64,000 nucleotides of DNA from Bombyx mori (taxonomy: Eukaryota; Arthropoda; Insecta; Lepidoptera; Bombycidae): positions 3,224,001 to 3,288,000 of the forward strand of contig NC_085117.1 in assembly GCF_030269925.1 (NCBI RefSeq), written 5' to 3'. The position numbers and the translations under genes were made by a program. Shown piece by piece: positions 45,126-57,067 of the stretch (the stretch's first letter is position 1; the number at the start of each line of letters is the position of its first letter). The notes below the pieces were generated by a model. That model was not told the DNA's origin. It searched no databases and worked only from the letters and a program-made list of their open reading frames with translations.

Positions 45126-45374
45126 AGTTACTTGTACTTTTCCTTCGTACATAAAGCCTTCATCACATGCATTTTCTAAAAATAGCCTTTAAACTCGAAG
45201 TTTTAAGGTCTAATATGGCTTATAGGGACATAACACCTTCATTCAATGTAAAAACTCGAAAAATCTTAAAAATGGTATTTAACCCCTTCCATCCACTCAT
45301 GTCTTCAATTAAAACAATAAAAATAAAATTCGTAAATTACAATGTAATTGCAATATGATTTCTATACCATTGCG

Positions 45375-45485
45375 ACAATAGAGCTCATGTCTCAAGGTAG
45401 GTGGCGATATTTACTTCGTCCACGTCTACGATGACCACTTAAAGCCAGTTAAGTCGTGAGCTTGTTCAGAAGCTTTAATAATAAA
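45375..45485 (+). mobile_element. Diverged Bm1 SINE tail
   Basis: catgtctcaaggtaggtggc through gtgagcttgttcag, forward. Confidence 0.6.
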
Positions 45486-45680
45486 TGTTCTAAGAAAAAA
45501 AGCACTGTCTGTGGCGCAAATAAGTTCTACTCTGAGCTTACGATTTTAAATAAACTACATAGTTAAAAGACACAATAGTGTTGTCCGTCCGTTGAAATTA
45601 AATCTTAATTTGTCGATATCGATAAATAAAAATTATAATATGTAGTAGTAATTTAGGATAAATTAATCATGAATATTATT

Positions 45681-45921
45681 ATTGGTGGTAGGACGTCTTG
45701 TAAGTCCGCGCGGGAAGGTACCACCATCCTGCCTATTTCTGACGTGAGGCAGTAATCCGTTTCAATTTGAAAGGCGGGGCAGCCGTTGTAACTATACTGA
45801 AACCTTAAACTCATATCTCAAGGTGGGTGGCGGCACGTTGTACATTTCTATGGGCTCCGGTAACCACTTAACACCAGGTGGGCCGTGACACTTCCACTCA
45901 TCCATGCAATAAAAAAAAAAA
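45681..45921 (+). mobile_element. Bm1 SINE, 5'-truncated
   Basis: Forward Bm1 from attggtggtaggacgtcttg to the poly-A tail. Confidence 0.85.
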
Positions 45922-45937
45922 ATAACAATCATATTTC

Positions 45938-46050
45938 GGTAGGCAGCGGCTTAGCTCTGCCCCTGGTATTGCTGATTTCCACGGGCGACGGTAACCGCTC
46001 ACCATCAGGTCGGCCGTATGCTCGTCTGTCTATAAAGGCAATGAAAAAAA
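45938..46050 (+). mobile_element. BMC1-type LINE 3' end
   Basis: cggtaggcagcggcttagct through taaaggcaatgaaaaaaaaa, immediately after a Bm1 copy. Confidence 0.75.
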
Positions 46051-46124
46051 AAATTGCTTACATGGCGCTTCAAGTGTTAAATCGTTATCGCCATCCACCG
46101 TGAGAAGCTAGATCGTATTTTCGA

Positions 46125-46235
46125 CTTTATCGAATGAGTCAGTGATCATCGCTCCGCGACTCATGCGCTAAGGGTCGCGGTTTCGATTCCCATTTCAGGC
46201 ACACATTCGTGCGTTGAACAGGTAACCCAAACAAT
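46125..46235 (+). mobile_element. tRNA-derived SINE head
   Basis: tcagtgatcatcgctccgcg, then B-box ggtttcgattcccatttcag; related to 25895-26150. Truncated by the following Helitron. Confidence 0.5.
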
Positions 46236-46243
46236 AATGGTTA

Positions 46244-46649
46244 CTAGAGGTCCCGCAGTAGTCAAAATTCGACTATAATTAATTGGAATTGTAAGTTTGA
46301 CCACTATTATGATTGTATTATATACTTCTATAATCACAAATTTCGCCAAGACTACTATAAAAAATCATAACAAAGACAAACGATATTAATCTCAATTTGA
46401 CAACAGACGTCAAGAACAAAAGTTTGACAATAAATAGTATGCATGCGTGTGTGCGTCAAATACATGGTATGTAGTGTGTGTAATGTTTTCTATATTGATT
46501 TAATGTATCTTTTATGCATTATTTAAAAAAAATATTAGCATTGTGCACTTCTTTTCTATATTCTCTATAAGTGTGGAAAATTTCATACTCCTCCGCCCGC
46601 GCAATTTTCGTAAAAAGGGATACAAAGATTTGCTTCACGTATTAATAGA
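46244..46649 (-). mobile_element. Non-autonomous Helitron
   Basis: Starts CTAGaggtcccgcagtagtc and ends attaataGA|T when read on the + strand. Contains the accacactt/gcgcaattttcgtaaaaagg block shared with the family. Confidence 0.7.
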
Positions 46650-47434
46650 TTTAAAAAAAAATCGATTTTTATATTTTCTCATCGATTTTATATACGACAT
46701 AACGAACGAAGCGCATCACTAGTGACAATAACAAATATTAGTCAGTCCATTATCAGCTACGGTCGACGTCGGACGACTGTGTATATAATATATATTTACA
46801 AATGCATCGTTACAACTGACGTATATATTTTGTTTTATCAGAACAGACAAGTGAATGGAACATATTTTAAATGAATGATACGGCCATGGAATTTGTTTAA
46901 ATGCTAAATAATAATAATTTAGATAAGCGTATGATCATTGGTGCTTATAAGTGATCACTTACAGAAGTGCGAATTAGTAGTGTTAAAGTGTTTGTAATGT
47001 TAATATTGTGATGTTTCAATATCAAATATTATGTTGATTAAATATGAATCAAATTCCGGATTATTTTCTTACAAAAAATGTAACTTTTTAAAGCTCGTGT
47101 TATATCTTAATGGTTTCAGTGGTAAGGGCCGGATTAGACGTGTGGCTGTAATAAAAACGGGCCCCGCGCCTCTGGCGGTAATACCTCAAAAAACCTACCA
47201 CTCAAAATATGTAATTACAAAATTTTACCGAAAAAAAAAACTAAACCGACTTGAAACGAAACAAAGCGAGTTCATCATCGATTTATACTCGAAGTCAATT
47301 AAATATGCATTATTAATACAAATTTTTTTAGTTCGATCTTTATAATATTTAAATGGACCTACACGAGAAAGGCAATCTTTTAAATAGATAAAGATACATC
47401 AAAATCATTTAACCTACATTTTTAACCGACTTCA

Positions 47435-47645
47435 AAAAAGGAGGAGGTTCTCTATTCGACTGTATCCATGAGAAAACCGTATAAGTCTTAAATTTGCATT
47501 AAGTACGTGCGCGACAAATAGATGAATAACTCAATAACTCAATATCACGCCAACCGATTTCGATGATTATTGTTTTTAGTGTATATTAATTTGTTTTGGA
47601 TTATTATTATTTTTCTATTTGAAGTCGGTTTTTGTTAAAGCATGT
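47435..47645. repeat. Interspersed repeat (accgacttcaaa ends)
   Basis: taaccgacttcaaaaaagga on the left and atttgaagtcggtttttgtt on the right are inverted. A copy in the opposite orientation is at 58105-58310. Probably a MITE. The preceding 46650-47434 is AT-rich intron with nothing recognised. Confidence 0.55.
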
Positions 47646-47791
47646 CTATTTACAATTATTTTTTGTTCTTTACCCTATCGTTGGTAGTCTAAAGGACTAT
47701 TCCAGCTACGCTCGGACGGCTAGGTGAGCTCACGGGCTCAAACTAAGAGAATTTGCTAACACTAACTCCAGCAAGAGCCGTGCTGCGTAGA

Positions 47792-48045
47792 ATACTGGTG
47801 GTAGGACCTCTTGTGAGTCCGCACGGGTAGGTACCACCGCCCCGCCTATTTCTGCCGTGAAGCAGTAATGCGTTTCGGTTTGAAGGGCGGGGCAGCCGTT
47901 GTAACTATACTGAGACCTTAGAACTTATATCTCAAGGTGGGTGGCGCATTTACGTCGTAGATGTCTATGGGCTCCAGTAACCACTTAACACCAGGTGGGC
48001 TGTGAGCTCGTCCATGCATCTAAGCAATAAAAAAATAAATAAAAA
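47792..48045 (+). mobile_element. Bm1 SINE, 5'-truncated
   Basis: Forward Bm1 from aatactggtggtaggacctc to catctaagcaataaaaaaat, followed by a short reverse Bm1 fragment (48060-48126). Confidence 0.9.
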
Positions 48046-48547
48046 ACCACCACCGGATCTACCGCGGCAGAAATAGACAGGGTGGTGTACCTACCCGTGC
48101 AGACTCACAAGAGGTCCTATCACCAGCTCATCTAATGATACGCGCTTTCCTGAAATAGTCCTTTAGACTATCAGCGGATAAGTAGGGAACAAACAGAAAA
48201 AGAACAGAAAAGTTTGCAAGGATAATAAACTTAATTAACCTTTTTATATTTTTTTTGTCAATGGCAAAAAATATGACTAGTTATAATATTATGTGATGCC
48301 TTCTACATCAAGGTCACGCGTTCGATTGGTGTCGTCCCGATTCGGAGAAGGTTGATTGGTTGATCAAGGAATCTATCAATTGTTTTAGTGCTCTCGTAAT
48401 CGCCAATCAAAATGAGCTCAAAACGAACTCAATATAAAATTGAAAATCGTATTTCGCTTTGACGTTGCATTAAAGGCGGCATTTATTAATTGATTCAAAT
48501 AAAATAATTCCAAAAAAGGAAGATCGACTTTGATAAAATAGAATTTA

Positions 48548-48998
48548 CTGGTAGTAGGACCTCTTGTGAGTCCGCGCGGGTAGGTACCACCACTCCGCCT
48601 ATTTCTGACGTGAAGCAGTAATGCGTTTCGGTTTGAAGGGCGGGGCAGCCGTTGTAACTATACTGAGACATTAGAACTCATATCTCAAGGTGGGTTTTTT
48701 TTTTATTGCTTAGATGGGTGGACGAGCTCACAGCCCACCTGGTGTTAAGTGGTTACTGGAGCCCATAGACATCTACAACGTAAATGCGCCACCCACCTTG
48801 AGATATAAGTTCTAAGGTCTCAGTATAGTTACAACGGCTACCCCACCCTTCGAACCGAAACGCATTACTGCTTCACGGCGGAAATAGGCGGGGTGGTGGT
48901 ACCTACCCGTGCGGACTCCCAAGAGGTCCTACCACCAGTAAAAGGCGGCATTTACCTTGTAGATGTCTATGGGCTCCAGTAACCACGACAGTAACGTC
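48548..48998 (+). mobile_element. Bm1 SINE split by an inverted Bm1
   Basis: Forward Bm1 48548-48695 stops at ctcaaggtgggt and resumes at 48952 with ggcggcatttaccttgtaga, the expected continuation; truncated before its tail. Confidence 0.85.
48696..48951 (-). mobile_element. Bm1 SINE nested in an older Bm1
   Basis: Reverse Bm1 from poly-T (ttgcttagatgggtggacga) to gtcctaccaccagtaaaa, inserted into the copy above. Confidence 0.9.
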
Positions 48999-49474
48999 GA
49001 CACGTTATTAATTAAACAACCTGTAAGTGTATAATTGTATGACGTACCTCAGTATTAAGGAAAACATACCGAATGTAAATAGTTCCGTACGATGTTTATT
49101 CATTTACAAGGAAACAAGATAATATTTTTGTAAATTCAACATATTATATTAATAATATAATGTCTTTTTTGAGTTTTTTTTTGACTGGGCGTTATTAACT
49201 TGAAACGTTGTTTGTTTGTTTGTCTGTCTGTCTGTTCTTAAGGACTTTTGAACGTCATTTTAACCGACTTTAAGACGTGCGGGTCACTTGAAAATTTGCT
49301 CACGCAATACAATGATTTTGTAGTCTCGCTCTAATAGTTTGACCGATCTTTTATAGCTTAAGCGGCTATTCCGACTACGCCTAGGTTGATAGGCGAGCTC
49401 AAGGGCTCAATCTTAGAGGGTTTGGCTAACATTAGCCTTAGCGAGAGAGCAATAGTGTCTATTTTATATTGGTG

Positions 49475-49743
49475 CTTACCCTACTCTACCCTACCTTACT
49501 TTACCATACCCTACCATACCCTACCCTACCCTACCATACCCTACCCTACCCTACCCTACCCTACCCTACCCTACCCTACCCTACCCTACCATACTCTACC
49601 CTAATCTACCCTACCCTACCCTAATCTACCCTACCCTCCTCTACCCCACTCTACTCTACCCTACCCTACTCTACCCTACCCTAATCTACCCTACCCTACC
49701 CTACCCTACTCTACTCTACTCCACTCCACTTCACTCTACCTTA
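49475..49743. repeat. (CTACC)n pentanucleotide array
   Basis: About 270 bp of ctacc repeats with scattered variants (ctact, ctaat, ccata). Same unit length as, but different from, the insect telomere repeat (TTAGG)n. Confidence 0.9.
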
Positions 49744-50031
49744 GTTTCCCGTGCGGGCTCACAATACGCCATACCATCAATATAGAAAAGCAAACAATAT
49801 TGTGGTCAAACAAATCTCCCCGGCCAGGCTTGTAAGAGAAACACAATAAAACATGCGAATACATATCGAATATCACATTCTCACACACACGCATAATGAT
49901 TTTATCTTTCGTAAATACATATAATTAAAAATATGGACATATGTTTTATATCAGTGGTAGGTACGTCGTACGACCGGTCCATATGACTAATGTTCGTGAT
50001 TAGAGGTAAAAGATCGGATATCTGTTTGCTT

Positions 50032-50190
50032 AGTACGAGTTTTTAACGCTCTCGATAGCGTAAAAGTTAACGCAAATTCGTATGGAGTTGGAACGTTTGC
50101 CTACGTTTGCCGCTAGAGGCGCTGTGCCAACTGCATACAAATTCGAGTTAACTTATACGCTATCGAGAACGTTAAAAAACACGCAATCAG
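50032..50190. mobile_element. Palindromic MITE (cttagtgcgag family)
   Basis: Left arm cttagtacgagtttttaacg, right arm gagaacgttaaaaaacacgc; the interior is itself nearly self-complementary (acgtttgccgctagaggcgc). Most symmetric copy in the window. Confidence 0.75.
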
Positions 50191-50224
50191 AACAGAGTGA
50201 TGTTAATCATGATATCAGATCCTT

Positions 50225-50420
50225 GTTCGAACATATCCGAAGTTTTTCATTCTCAACACAGCCCACTGAGTTTCTCGCCGGATCTCCTCAGTGGGTCGCG
50301 ATTCCGATCCGGTGGTAGATTCTGCGAAGCACTGCTCTTGCTAGGGCTAGTATTAGCAGATTCATTCAGGTTGAGCCCGTGAGCTCACATACCGCTCCGG
50401 ACGTAATTGGTACAGAATCT
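50225..50420 (+). repeat. Interspersed repeat (gctcttgctagggctag family)
   Basis: Forward copy with ccactgagtttctcgccgga and actgctcttgctagggctag. Confidence 0.55.
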
Positions 50421-50611
50421 TAGACTACCAACGACTAGATAGGAGAAAAATATATTCTTCTTTCTTTCTTAGTAGTCGTACATTCTTGACAGAGTGGTCG
50501 TGGTTATGCACATCAGTCGAATCCTGCGACACCGATGCTCACGCCATGTGGCACAATGTTTCGCAGAGTGAGAGCAATCATTTATATTGGAATGAGTCAC
50601 AGATTTTATGA

Positions 50612-51060
50612 GGTCGGTCCATCGTGTTGGAGAACGTCCGCGAGATCGTTTGGAACCTCTGGGTCTGCGGAGGGACTTCGGTTCCCTCTGTATTTTGTAC
50701 CGTATGTTCCATGGGGAGTGCTCTGAGGAATTGTTCGAGATGATACCGGCATCTCGTTTTTACCATCGCACCGCCCGCCACCGGAGTAGAGTTCATCCAT
50801 ACTACCTGGAGCCACTGCGGTCACCCACAGTGCGTTTCCAGAGGTCTTTTTTGCCACGTACCATCCGGCTATGGAATGAGCTCCCCTCCATGGTGTTTCC
50901 CGAGCGCTATGACATGTCCTTCTTCAAAAGAGGCTTGTGGAGAGTATTAAGCGGTAGGCAGCGGCTTGGCTCTGCCCCTGGCATTGCTGAAGTCCATGGG
51001 CGACGGTAACCACTCATCATCAGGTGGGCCGTATGCTCGTCTGCCTACACGGGCAATAAA
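50612..51060 (+). pseudogene. BMC1-type LINE 3' end with ORF2 C-terminus
   Basis: Open frame of about 130 codons: DRLEPLGLRRDFGSLCILYR, FHGECSEELFEMIPASRFYH, FQRSFLPRTIRLWNELPSMV, FFKRGLWRVLSGRQRLGSAP, ending before the LINE 3' UTR and A-rich tail. It is the C-terminal end of a non-LTR retrotransposon polyprotein, 5'-truncated. Better preserved than the copy at 27258, hence younger. Confidence 0.8.
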
Positions 51061-51347
51061 TTTTGCCCTCGACTTTCCCTTGCGCCACCAACGCTCAATG
51101 GAATTACGATAAATATATAGGCCTTTGTATACATTTTTTCTAACCTTTTCCACACTTTTCAATCTCAACGCCCTGATTTAGGTTATCTGAGATTACTTAG
51201 CGCCTAAGTCCACAATGCGAGGTTATCTGGTCACACACACCTTTATACTGTGTGAAATTCTTCACGACCATACTAACTACACTTGAGCTCCAAATATTTG
51301 TACGCAATCCAAAATTACAATAGTCAACCTTGCATCGGCAAAATCTA

Positions 51348-51644
51348 TCTTATATATAAAATTCTCGTGTCACAATGTTCGTTACCATACTCCTCTGAAA
51401 CGGTTTGACCGATTTTTATGAAATTTTATATGCATGTTCAGTAGGTCTGATAATCGGCTACTATCTATTTTTCATACCCCTAAGTGATAAGGGTTGTCCT
51501 TCTAACATTTTTTTATTTTATGAACAATTTTTTTTTTATAATGAGGCATTATGTGGTTGAATGAGGTTTTGTTATTTTTTTTTTACACTAGAAATTCCCT
51601 AGAAATCTTATATGTGGCAAAACAACGTTTGCCGGGTCAGCTAG
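51348..51644 (+). mobile_element. Non-autonomous Helitron
   Basis: A|TCTTATATATAAAATTCTC...gtttgccgggtcagCTAG|T, about 297 bp; a different 5' family from 2347-2855 but the same 3' end. Confidence 0.75.
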
Positions 51645-52489
51645 TTTCAATATAATTTTAATGATATTTAAATTCAATTAAATGTGGTTCGATTCGATTT
51701 ATTTGTAACCGACTCAACCCGACGGGGCTCAATCTGGAAAGACTTGCTCGCGCTAGCCTTAGCAAGAACATTGCTTCGCTGAGTCTACCACCGGATCGGA
51801 ATCGCGATCCACTGAGAAGATCTGACTTGAAACTTGGGTTGTGTTTGCGGCTAGATTAAACGATGAGCTTTCGGACCGGTGCTTGGAAAGCCTAAAAGCA
51901 CGGAGAATGGATCAGGGGGATCTGTTCGAACCAAAGGTATCAAAACTCGTAATCCAAGATGATTTTTAAAAAGTTTACTAACAATAAACTAGGGATCGTC
52001 TGTAACAGGCGAAATTGAGAGACCTGTTCCTATTCCAGTGAAAGAACAGTTCCAGTAGGCTGTTCCAATATAACAGCCTGTGTGTGTTGCAACAGGCTTA
52101 ATAATGTTTTAAGTAGAATATGCTCCACATAAAGCAACAGTCAAACATATTATGAAATGGTTTCAAGTTTTTTCATAGACGAACCTGTTCCGTTTGACTG
52201 TTCCGATAAATACGCCTCACCCCTACAATAAACCTCATTTCAGCTAACTACACTGAAAATTGGAATTTACTATTTCCCGGTATAGGCTAGAAGGTATATA
52301 GCTGATTGCATAAAAACATTTTTCTCAATGAAAACTAATCTTTATCAATAAACAAATAAGTCCGACCTTCGTTGGTCCTCAAATGACATCGCCATTGACT
52401 TTATTCAAACAGAAGATATTTTAGCCTAGTTTGTTTAATATAGGTACTCGCTGCACGACTGAAATATCAGGTTAGATTTTTTTAAAGGG

Positions 52490-52865
52490 ATTTTATGACC
52501 TGGTAATTAAGACCTTTATTTAGGTGAAAACTTTTTATATGATAAATGATATTATGAAATGAAATGAAGTTGAATAATATGAAGCATGGCATGAAATGAA
52601 ATGAAATGAGATGATATGGGATGAAATATAATCTCAGTAAAATGGTGGTCATTTACTGAGACTTTTTCAGTGGACTTTTTGGAGGATCCCGCGAAATTAC
52701 GTCCAACGGCTTTGTTTCATTTTCTCACATTTGTGCACTTTTACAGATACTAAACAGTTAATAAACCACCGTTATTACACATTTAAACCTGAAGAAACAC
52801 TAAATAGACAAAATAAAACAATTCATACAAATTCGCTCCTCGCGTTCCCGCCAAAAAGTCCAACC
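52490..52865 (-). repeat. Unclassified interspersed repeat, copy 2
   Basis: Reverse complement of 34130-34545; see that entry. Contains aatctcagtaaaatggtggt and catttactgagac. Confidence 0.7.
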
Positions 52866-53337
52866 TGACTTTGACAATTGACACAAAATCAACAATTTAG
52901 GGTTGCCAGAATTTGAACAAAATTAACTTCTAAAAAACTCCACATACATATATTTAAACGTATACAAGTATCTATATTAGTCTCTGGTTGACATAGTAGA
53001 GGGAAGTAGTAATTCCATAGTAGCTTGGGTTTGGAAGTATAACGGTGTGTGATATTTATCCGATAAATTTTACGCCATTTTGTAATCGGACCGCAGACAA
53101 AGGCGCGTGATATTATTAGTTTTCCGTTCAACCTTGTCTCAAAGGTCGAACACGTATCTTGATTAGCTCGCGATAACTTGTTTATCTTGAACTCTATTAA
53201 GGACTCTTTTTGAGTAAACGATTATTGGAGGCGTTTCCAGTTTCGACAAGACAGGTGGGCGAACGAAGGCTCAGCTAAAGATGGGATTGCTAACAGCTGC
53301 CCGAGCGCCTCCAGAGATCAAACAACTCTTTTTTTGT

Positions 53338-53615
53338 TCTTAATGCTTAGGTGGGTGGACGAGCTCACGGCCCACCTGGTGCTAAGTGGTTACCGGAGCT
53401 CATAGACATCTACAACGTAAATACCTTCACTCACCTTGACATATGAGTTCTAAGGTCTCAGTATAGATACAACGGCTGCCCCACCTTTCAAACCGAAACG
53501 CATTACTGCTTCGCGGCAGAAATAGGCAGCGCGGTGGTACCTACCCGTGCGGACTCACAAGACGTCCTACCAGTAGTAATTACGCAAATTATAATTTTGC
53601 GGGTTTGATTTTACT
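53338..53615 (-). mobile_element. Bm1 SINE with linker region
   Basis: Reverse Bm1 from gcttaggtgggtggacgagc to gtaattacgcaaattataat and gcgggtttgatttta; head missing. Confidence 0.9.
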
Positions 53616-53629
53616 TCCGCAGATTTTAG

Positions 53630-53750
53630 CGGTAGGCAGCGGCTTGGCTCTGCCCCTGGCATTGCTGAAGTCCATGGGCAACGGTAACCACTCACCATCA
53701 GGTGGGCCGTATGCTCGTCTGCCTACAAGGGCAATAAAAAAAAAAAAAGA
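53630..53750 (+). mobile_element. BMC1-type LINE 3' end
   Basis: gcggtaggcagcggcttggc through caagggcaataaaaaaaaaa, directly after a Bm1. Confidence 0.8.
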
Positions 53751-54049
53751 TTCTTCCATAGCGTCTCATAGGCTTCGTGATTGAGATCTTGATTCACTGC
53801 TTTTAAAGGACACCCACCAGACGCAGACCATTTACTGATATGATCACTTATTTATCACCTGCCAATTCGTTTGGAACTTTATCGATTCCTCTTTTCGCTT
53901 TCCCACCACAAAAATGTTACGAATCAATCGATCTCCATATGACAATGATATTGTCACCCAGTCATTCTCTTCTGTCTGATAGGAAAGCCAATGTAATGGA
54001 AAATTTGTCGTACCTCGTGGCCTTGGTCTTTAGAAAACGTTGGACTGAT

Positions 54050-54190
54050 AGCTTAAACCTTAGTGCGAACCGTCGATAGATCGACTGTAGTAAGTTGTAT
54101 AAAGTGCGGAACGTCGGAATACTGACTATTGCGTAGTTTGATTGATAGGTATTAGGTTATCGACCTGTACGGACGTGTCTTCGCGCGCGA
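54050..54190 (+). repeat. Interspersed repeat (gaaccgtcgatagat family)
   Basis: gcgaaccgtcgatagatcga, then gactattgcgtagtttgatt and gttatcgacctgtacggacg. Copies: 23075-23270 (-) and 61400-61520 (+). Confidence 0.65.
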
Positions 54191-54329
54191 ATTTATAAAT
54201 AACCAATTAAAATTATTTTGCTGTGAATTTAGCATTGATTTTAGTAGGTAGTATTTTTTTAAGTTGTAAGGTGTTGTTTTTTTTTTTCAAAAATCCTTTA
54301 GAAATTTCTGAAAAATATGTGAAAATAAG

Positions 54330-54425
54330 CTCAGTGTACTTAGTGCGAGTGAAAGGCCCTAACGACAAACGAAAGGAAACTGTTAAAACTCCATGTAAAT
54401 TTGAGTTAACTTTTGACGTGACAAC
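54330..54425. mobile_element. Palindromic MITE fragment (cttagtgcgag family)
   Basis: tacttagtgcgagtgaaagg, then gtaaatttgagttaactttt; ends only, interior replaced. 54430-54610 and 57840-57990 share an Arg/Ser-codon-like GC-richer segment (gcgctctcgct / agcgagagcgcg) of unknown nature. Confidence 0.45.
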
Positions 54426-55145
54426 GTCTTATAATTCGATAGAGCCAAAAAACATGACTCATTGAGGCGTTCCATTTAAGGCTTGAAGTGCAAGCGAGAG
54501 CGCGCAACGAGCGACAAAGAGGCACAATCGGCCTCCGCGTTCGGCAGCGTTCGACATCTGTCTCTCTCCTACTTGAGTGAGCGATGCATCCGCGTGGACA
54601 GCTGCTATACAATAATACATTTACATGTTTTCGTCAAGTATGAAGTTCAGTAAAAAGTTAATGTGGTGTCAATTGTTTATAGCAACGATAATTGCGATAA
54701 TTAAAAAATGAAACCATTCCATCAGTATTTTCTTATGACGTTGTCACGTTCAACTGTCGTCAGTAAACCGACTTTACAGACAACCGATTTTTTTAGTTTA
54801 AACATATCATTGTAATGTGGATCTGAATAAAAGACTATCATTTCGTCATCATTCAAACGAAGCTGCGTAGAGTTTTGTACCAAAAGAATTAAGTCAGTCA
54901 GCAACAGAGGAATGCTATCTAATTACATATTGTGATTAGATAAAATAATATATGTACATTATTTTTTATCGTCTGTTTGTGTTTCTTCGTCTGCATTAGT
55001 CGAGCCCAAGGTTCGTGCAGTAGATACGTGGCGGACGACATACGTAATTGATGTTTTATAAGTAATTTACGGCAATGCTCATTGAAGCTCAGAAGAAACT
55101 CATCGTGTTCAGACTTACTGGATCTCTCTTATAAACAAACCAGCT

Positions 55146-55388
55146 GTACCCGTCCGCTTCGCTGGGCATTTAAAATTAACGTTATTATTTCTCACCCCCA
55201 GAAAGATTCTCATCATTAACGTCCCCGCAACTGGCGTAGGGAGTCCAACACTCATATAAATATTAGCCTATCCATTAAGTACATGTATTTTCTATATGGA
55301 TACCAAGTTTCAAGTCAATCGGATGCACGGCTCAGTAGTTATAACGGAACATCCGTAAAAACCACTGTAGATTTATATATTAGTATAG
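55146..55388 (-). mobile_element. Helitron-like element
   Basis: Reverse reading: TCTATACTAATATATAAATC at the 5' end, ending gaagcggacgggtacagctg; the usual CTAG is CTGG here. Confidence 0.5.
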
Positions 55389-55439
55389 ATTGATTAACAA
55401 AACGTATAGTTTAGTTTTAAACTATTTTCTTATACGAGT

Positions 55440-55864
55440 GGTCGCCCAGTAGTCGAGATTCGACTATAACTAATTGGAATTATAAGTTTGTACACTATTA
55501 TGATTATATTCCTAAAGACTATTTATTCTACGTCTATAATCACAATTTTCGCCAGGACTACACTTTAGATAAATATTAAAGACAAACAATATTTAATCTA
55601 TTCTCAATTTGACCACAGACTATAAGCAATAATAAAGTTTGACAATAAACAGATAGTATGCATGCGTGTGTGTGTCAAATTGATGGTAATGTTTGTAATG
55701 TTTTTTTTTATTGATTTAATGCATTTTTTATGCATAAATAAATCATAAATAACATTCTGCACTCCTTCTCTGTATTCTCTATAAGTGTGGGAAATTTCAT
55801 ACTCCTCCGTCCGCGCAATTTTCGTAAAAAGGGGTACAAAGTTTTTGTTTCACGTATTAATATA
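55440..55864 (-). mobile_element. Non-autonomous Helitron
   Basis: agtagtcgagattcgactat on the left; cgcgcaattttcgtaaaaag and ttcacgtattaatatat on the right; family of 46244-46649. Confidence 0.65.
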
Positions 55865-55871
55865 TACAATA

Positions 55872-56317
55872 CAAGCGGCCCGCTCCGGCTCCGCTCGGGT
55901 CCTTAACAAAAATTTCAACGATATTTGACGTTGTTTTATTTTTTTAAATAAAAGAACACTTATTGCGGCATAACTATAATAGTTAGACATACCTATTATT
56001 ATGTTGTCGCGACACTTTTCGTAAATAAGAATGTGTTCTACAAAGTTCTACAAATTTTATTCTATAATCAATAGTTTTCGCAGGGCACGCGTAGTAAAGA
56101 ATATTTTAGGAAATTTTTTTACACCTTAGGTTACATTATTAGAGTTTTAGTAAGGATCCCTAATTTTTATCAAAAAATATTATAGCCTATGTCACTCGAA
56201 AATAGTGTAGCTTCCAAACAGTGAAAGAATTTTTCAAATCGGTTCAGTAGTTTTGGAGCCTATTCAATACAAACAAACAAACAAACAAATCTTTCCTCTT
56301 TATGATATTAGTATAGA
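55872..56317 (-). mobile_element. Non-autonomous Helitron
   Basis: aagcggcccgctccggctcc through tttatgatattagtataGA|T; same family as 35136-35566. Terminal CTAG degraded. Confidence 0.65.
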
Positions 56318-56511
56318 TAGATAATGTATAATTTTAACGTTCGTGACCTCAAAAAAGAAATCGCATGCGCGTGTTAGAATTACGTAATAATGACGTAGGT
56401 ATTTTCCAAAAATAGATTTTTGATAATACACTTGTATGAAAAATCACGAATTTTCCAAACGTTATAGACATGATAGTGTCGAGGCTTGAAAATATATTTG
56501 GTTTAAGCGAC

Positions 56512-56721
56512 ATACCACCACCCTGCCTATTTCTGCCGTGAAGCAGTAATGCGTTTCGGTTTGAAGGGTGGGGCAGCCCTTGTAACTATACTTGAGACTG
56601 TAGAACTTATATCTCAAGTTGGATGGCGCATTTACGTTGTAGATGTCTATGGGCTCCAGTAACCACTTGACACCAGGTGGGCTGTGAGCTTGTCCACCCA
56701 TCGAAGCAACATAAAAAAAAT
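56512..56721 (+). mobile_element. Bm1 SINE, 5'-truncated
   Basis: Forward Bm1 from accaccaccctgcctatttc to catcgaagcaacataaaaaa. Confidence 0.85.
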
Positions 56722-57067
56722 CGTTTAACACGCGACATTTCTCTTTGTAATTAAAGGTCCGTTTTATTTGGTATCAGCATCAACAGTTCGATGTTTTTAA
56801 TTGAACTTCAATTAAGTTTACTCCATTCAAATAGCTGAAGAAGTGTTTTTTTTCGTAATTATACTGTTTCCAAATTTTAGATTTTGAAATGGCTCTCTTG
56901 TAAAGTTGCAATGTCGCTTAAACTAAATTAAATAGCCTTATAACCCCTAATCTCATGAGTGTTATTAACTGTTGATGCTAGTATCAAATAAAACGCACTT
57001 TTAATTACAAGGAAAAATGTTGGTTTAGATTTAAAAAAAAACACCTTTCGATATACATATATATATA

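Noticed and set aside
49475..49743. Interstitial telomere
   Set aside because: The unit is CTACC, not CCTAA, with no TTAGG run.
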